Shown here piece after piece: positions 59,537-64,000 of a DNA stretch of 64,000 bases. Positions within the stretch are counted from its first letter, which is position 1; every line of letters begins with the position of its first letter. Source of the DNA: Hyperoplus lanceolatus (taxonomy: Eukaryota; Chordata; Actinopteri; Uranoscopiformes; Ammodytidae). The stretch lies in assembly GCA_026929865.2 (NCBI GenBank), contig CM049404.1:9683501-9747500 (forward strand), written 5' to 3'. Position numbers and translations under genes: made by a program. The notes beneath the pieces were generated by a model. The model did not search any database and was not told the DNA's origin. It was given only the letters and a program-made list of their open reading frames with translations.

Positions 59537-59890
59537 ATATGATAAAGATTATGCTGTATATTGATTCACAGAAATGAGAAAAACAATGTTGTAGAATTAA
59601 TTGAATCGATTTCAACCTACCAAACAAAGAGGACTGCAGTGGCTGCCTGCTGACTGTCATTCATCCAAATTAAGTGATTTAGTTAAATTTGGAAAACCAG
59701 GCTGGAAAACCTTGTATTTCTTAACCTGCTTTGTTGAAGTCACTGATCCCATGCTTTAACTTTGATGAGTACAAATATTATTATAGCTGATAGAAATGAT
59801 GGTCAAAACTATAACAATAAGACCACAGTTGTAATAAACTTCATTTTTGTGGGAGTTGGACTTGACAGCTGGCCTTAACAACCTAATCCA

Positions 59891-60200
59891 TTAAAAGGTG
59901 GAATCAGGGAGTTTTTTTTCAAATTCAGTGAATGTCTCCTCACAATCTGCTACTGTGTATGCGCTTAAAAAAATCCAGTGTTAATACTCAGCCTAGGCCC
60001 TGTAAACAAGCATGTTGCTAGCTACGGTAGGCCCTCTTTGTTTACATACCGGTATACAGAGCCTAGGCTGTGTACTGTATAAACACCAGATCTTTTAAAA
60101 CATGCACAGGACACGGACAGGTAGCGGATCCTCACTGATTTTGTCAAAAAGTGATTTTGACAACAAGCCTTTTTTCCAGATTGGCCGACTCCTCCTTTAA
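59891..60200. mobile_element. TTAA-flanked MITE (piggyBac-like)
   Basis: The left end TTAAAAGGTGGAATCAGG and the right end CCGACTCCTCCTTTAA are imperfect inverted repeats with TTAA at both edges. The 310-bp interior contains nested inverted CAGCCTAGG/CCTAGGCTG copies and no ORF. Related fragments occur at 26205-26325 and 4678-4752. TTAA targets point to the piggyBac class, but the TIR family is not confirmed. Confidence 0.6.
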
Positions 60201-60480
60201 CATGGCACTACATGAATAAAACCCATGAGACGGTAACACGTTCACGCATCAAGCCTGACGTTGAACCAAAGTTGTAAAGCAATCTGACTTTCAGTCTCAC
60301 TGCTCATGTGTAACTCAGGTTTATATCCCTCTTTCCCCTGCATTTCTGCTACATAAGTATTGCACGGTATTGATTTTTCTGACATGAATGGAGGCACTAT
60401 GATACATTTACCCTAGGCTGACATCTCAGGATTTTTATTGCCGAACTGCAATATGATCTTCAAACTGCTTTCACACAGAA

Positions 60481-60500
60481 CCCCCCCCCCCCCCCCCCCC
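60481..60500. repeat. Poly-C tract
   Basis: Twenty uninterrupted C bases. Confidence 0.95.
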
Positions 60501-61256
60501 TGCTGTGATGCAAGACTTTAATGTCGGTGATTTATTTTGGGATTGTCATGTAGGCAGGGAGGGATACATAGGGAGGATAAATCCACATAGTGTTTCCCCC
60601 CCACATCGGAACAGTTTCACACTGCTTCTTCAAACAGTCTTTGTGACAGAAGTTGATGAGATGAAGCTCGATGCAGAACGCGAAAACAGGGACTGTGTTC
60701 AAATTGGTGGTCTGATAAAGGTCATTACCTGAAGCTGTTTAAACACCTTTATATAAAGTATACTCACTTTACTGACAGAGCTTGAAAATAAAGGCTTCAT
60801 TTGCACAGTTGTCTGTCTTCATGTGTGATGCACCTCTGATTAACACAGCAAACAGGATTAAATCAAGAGATGGAACTAGCATTTTTAATTATGCTCTGCA
60901 TTTCCTGCTTTCTTTTCGTTTAGAGCTGAATGTGCCAAAATAAACGATCAATTACAGTTTGTTTGAATGTGTTCTACTCACAAGTATTGGGTGTGTATCA
61001 GCCTGATGTATCTTCTTCCCTTGAGCCAAAGTGCTCCATTAACAACACATCAGTGAGCCACACTGCATGGTCTTTCATCACCATGAACACACACACAAAT
61101 ACTAGTTTCTAATTCAGTCCTATATACAACATCCTGTTGCCTCAAATCACCAATTGTGGATCCATCCATTGCTGAAAATAGTCCCTAACAAATTCACAAT
61201 TTCATCCATTTTGTTCGATAAAACTACAGTGAACAGCTGTGTGTGTGAATTACTGA

Positions 61257-61257
<1 letters not shown>

Positions 61258-61287
<30 letters not shown>

Positions 61288-61473
61288 CTTCTTCTTCTTC
61301 TTCTTCTTCTTCTTCTTCTTCTTCTTCTTCTTCTTCTTCTTCTTCTTCTTCTTCTTCTTCTTCTTCTTCTTCTTCTTCTTCTTCTTCTTCTTCTTCTTCT
61401 TCTTCTTCTTCTTCTTCTTCTTCTTCTTCTTCTTCTTCTTCTTCTCCTCCTTCTTCTTCTTCTTCTTCTTCTT
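61258..61473. repeat. (CTT)n trinucleotide repeat
   Basis: About 72 CTT units with one CTC/CTCC interruption near 61444. This homopurine-homopyrimidine mirror tract (GAA/TTC) can form triplex DNA. The poly-Lys and poly-Phe ORFs across it are artefacts of the repeat. Confidence 0.95.
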
Positions 61474-63246
61474 TATATAGTATATAAAATAAATAATATT
61501 TATTTTATATAAAATATAATACGAAACTATATATTTGTGAGTAGTAGTAAACCAATGTAGCCAAGAGATGCACTGTGTCATAGAGAAAGCACAGAGCCAT
61601 TTACACAACGTTGGTTTGGGATTTTCTATGTAATTAGCTGAAAATAAGAAAAATATTTGACACAGACATGATTTCAGGGTTGCTGGGGTGAATAACTCAA
61701 CTTGCTGACCAGTAGGCAACGTGTGGTTTTTAGTTTCCAGACAGTCTGAATTTGAATATGTCGACTGCAAATATCCCGAAGGCTGCAAAATTAATTAGGT
61801 GAGAGAAAGTTCACTCTCTGACCATGAAACCTTTAAAGTTTTTCTGCTGGCTTAGTCTGGTCAGTTCAGACTTCAGGAGGAGACTTAAGAAAAGAGTTTG
61901 AGGAGCTAAAGGAGGATTTATTTTTTATTTTTTTTAAGATGTATTTTTTTTGCTTACTTGCTAGCTAGAGGCCTTTTATGATTGGTCATTGGAAATTTAG
62001 CTGGGGACAACAATTCCATAGTGGGGGTGTGATGGGAGGGGGCACACAGTGATTATGTGCTAGCTTCTAGTGCTTGTTGGAGTTCACTGTAACATAATCG
62101 GAGTGGTTGAAAGATAACATACTGTGAAGTTTGTGTATATCATTCCAAAATGACAAACCCACATTTTGAGCACTTGCAAGTCATCATGGTGTCATGTGTG
62201 ATCAGGCTTTCTCTTTGATTTACTCACTAAAATCTCTCTGTAAAGTGCACTCTAACTGTCAAAGAGCGAAGAATAAAACATGCAAATCAATGTTGATATG
62301 CTCATCAGCACAAATTATTACCTTGCTCCCACAACAGTTAAGCTTTGGTTCTGTCTTTCATGCCCTGGGCTTTGCCTCTCAGGCAACAAAGACAAGTTGC
62401 CCTATCTTGTTGGTGGAGGTTTCTGGGGCCGTATGCATCCTGCAGACACTATGCAGGACTGAATAAGTACTTTCAATCTACAAATGTTCTCCGAGTAATT
62501 AATATCAACCCCTAAAATGATGCAAGGCTTAAATTCAACCAAAGATAGGACAGAATAAAGTACAGTGCTCTTATACAGTACTAAATAATACACAAGAACA
62601 CAACATAATCAATCAGGCATATGTCACTGTGTGGTCAGACAGTATTCTCTATACAAACCTTGAACTTACTTGTTATCCATTGGTTGGTTGTATCTTGAAT
62701 GGCATTTTTTGACATCTCAATCATGCCTCGTGAATCAGTGCACAGGGCTGAGTGTCTGTATCACTGAATAACATTGAGTGCTCAGGTCACAAAGGAGGCA
62801 AGAGTGGGACAATCTCAGTTGTCTTGAACAATCTTTATTTGAATAGAATCATTTGAATTAAATATTGGCTTAGACTATACAATAGGGAGAGAGCATTTAT
62901 TTTAAATCAAGATGAATTTTTCTACATTTTAATATGACATCAGGGGCAGTATGTTGTGTAGTTCCCTTTCCACTCTACAGGACACACAACCAGAGGGGGG
63001 CAGTGCAGTTCCCTGCTCACTAAAACAGGTTCCCTGCCAGACAGTCTGTTTTATTCAGAAGCCACTCAGGATAATTTCCCAACTAAAGACAGACAGCGCC
63101 TTAATTAAGTCATTGTCTTGGCATCAGACCGACACCACGTAATGGAACGCTGATTTCTTGAGGGATGCCTTCCATTCATTCCATGCTATAGTCAAAGTGA
63201 AGAGGTTCCAGGGTTAATTATGGGCAGAGATATGTGTCAGTAGAAC

Positions 63247-64000
63247 TTGAATTCGAATTGATCGACTTGAATATGAATTGATCAACCTGCATTTGAATTA
63301 TTGATACTTGAATTTGAATGTATACACTTGAATATGAATTAACCATTTGAATTTGAATTAATTATACTTGAATCTGAATCAGTTAATATTCGAAATGACA
63401 CATTCAAATAAAAGTTCTAAATTCAAGTTTTCAAATTCAAGTAGAGAAAATTCAGATTCAAGTAAAAATGTGCACATCTGGTTTCTTTGAGGAAGAGCAA
63501 TCGAGTGCAGATCTCTGATCTCTACAGCGTCCGGTGGGTGACCGTTATTTAATGTTCAGGAAATATAAAGTCATAAATTAGTTTGTTTAATCATCATCTG
63601 TGTTTTTGACCTCTTGTTTTATAATCGAAGTATCTTTTAGAACACTAATCACGTTTAAGTAATGAAACTGAAAGTAGTTATAATATCGCCAATAGGCTAT
63701 AGGCTATAGGCTATCAATGAAAACAGACGGTCAAACAGCGTCCAAATGAGCTAAAATCCTAAAAAAAATGAATAAATATTCAATTAGAGCTTGCCTAAAA
63801 ATAAGTTTGCTATGTTACTGTTTATTGTATTTAGGATTTTTTGAATGTGTCATTTCGAATATTAACTGATTCAGATTCAAGTATAATGAATTCAAATTCA
63901 AATGGTTAATTCATATTCAAGTGTATACATTCAAATTCAAGTATCAATAATTCAAATGCAGGTTGATCAATTCATATTCAAGTCGATCAATTAGAATTCA
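63247..64000. mobile_element. Long-armed foldback element, cut by window end
   Basis: The left arm at 63247-63408 is an almost exact reverse complement of the right arm at 63840-64000, with about 430 bp between them. Each arm is built from seven or so 19-22-bp units of the type ACTTGAATATGAATTGATCA. No coding is seen. The outer edge and any target duplication on the right are at or beyond the window end. Confidence 0.8.

Larger units (their letters stand above)
56809..59890. other. Non-coding DNA, possible first intron
   Basis: No exon was recognised. If the 56655 exon is real, this is the start of its first intron. It contains a (GT)n tract at 59267-59311 and a short one at 59501-59525. Confidence 0.4.
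60201..63246. other. Non-coding DNA
   Basis: No coding exon was recognised. It contains a poly-C run at 60481-60500 and the long TTC tract at 61258-61473. Confidence 0.45.

Noticed and set aside
61147..61788. 213-codon poly-Lys ORF and its poly-Phe counterpart
   Set aside because: Produced by the CTT/GAA repeat; the flanks have no coding features.

Overview
This 64 kb window looks like nuclear DNA of a ray-finned (teleost, probably percomorph-like) fish. The signs are intron-containing vertebrate genes with short exons and GT-AG introns, very long (CA/GT)n tracts, many short non-autonomous DNA transposons of the kinds common in fish, and one young BEL/Pao LTR retrotransposon. There is no bacterial or organellar signal.

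Four protein-coding genes can be rebuilt exon by exon, all on the minus strand. (1) LRIF1, a chromatin/nuclear-receptor cofactor, at 1630-5527: 3 coding exons, about 757 aa. (2) RENBP, N-acylglucosamine 2-epimerase/renin-binding protein, at 9072-15058: 10 coding exons, 404 aa. (3) A fish-type HIPK-like kinase at 19418-22509: 9 exons, 614 aa, with a repeat-rich acidic tail. (4) PEX10, peroxisomal RING E3 ligase, at 31966-36055: 6 exons, 326 aa. In each model every exon junction keeps the reading frame. A plus-strand exon at 56655-56808 is a candidate first coding exon of a PLCH2-like gene. The divergent PEX10/PLCH2 pair known from human 1p36 supports this, but homology is not proven.

Layout: 1-1262 nested hAT-type elements; 1.6-5.5 kb LRIF1; 5.5-9.0 kb intergenic with foldback repeats; 9.1-15.1 kb RENBP with a 1.47 kb transposon in one intron; 15.1-19.4 kb intergenic; 19.4-22.5 kb kinase; 22.5-29 kb AT-rich intergenic; 29-31.85 kb three terminal-inverted-repeat elements in a row, the last probably inside the PEX10 3' UTR; 32-36 kb PEX10 with a tRNA-derived SINE in an intron; 36-41.5 kb intergenic; 41478-48713 a complete BEL/Pao element with two LTRs, a 5-bp target duplication, a tRNA-Tyr-type primer-binding site and one 2013-codon polyprotein ORF; 48.7-64 kb simple-repeat-rich DNA with the candidate PLCH2 exon; 63247-64000 a long-armed foldback element cut by the window edge.

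The genes do not form one pathway: chromatin regulation, amino-sugar metabolism, kinase signalling and peroxisome biogenesis are simply neighbours. The most unusual points are the kinase (a Glu at the activation-loop tyrosine position, an 18-residue repeat tail, and in-frame stops across the splice donor before the tail), a (GT)n tract abutting a RENBP splice donor, seven same-direction transitions clustered in one end of the BEL LTRs, and a hAT MITE carrying three CRE palindromes. All gene names rest on reading translated exons against family knowledge; no database search was run.
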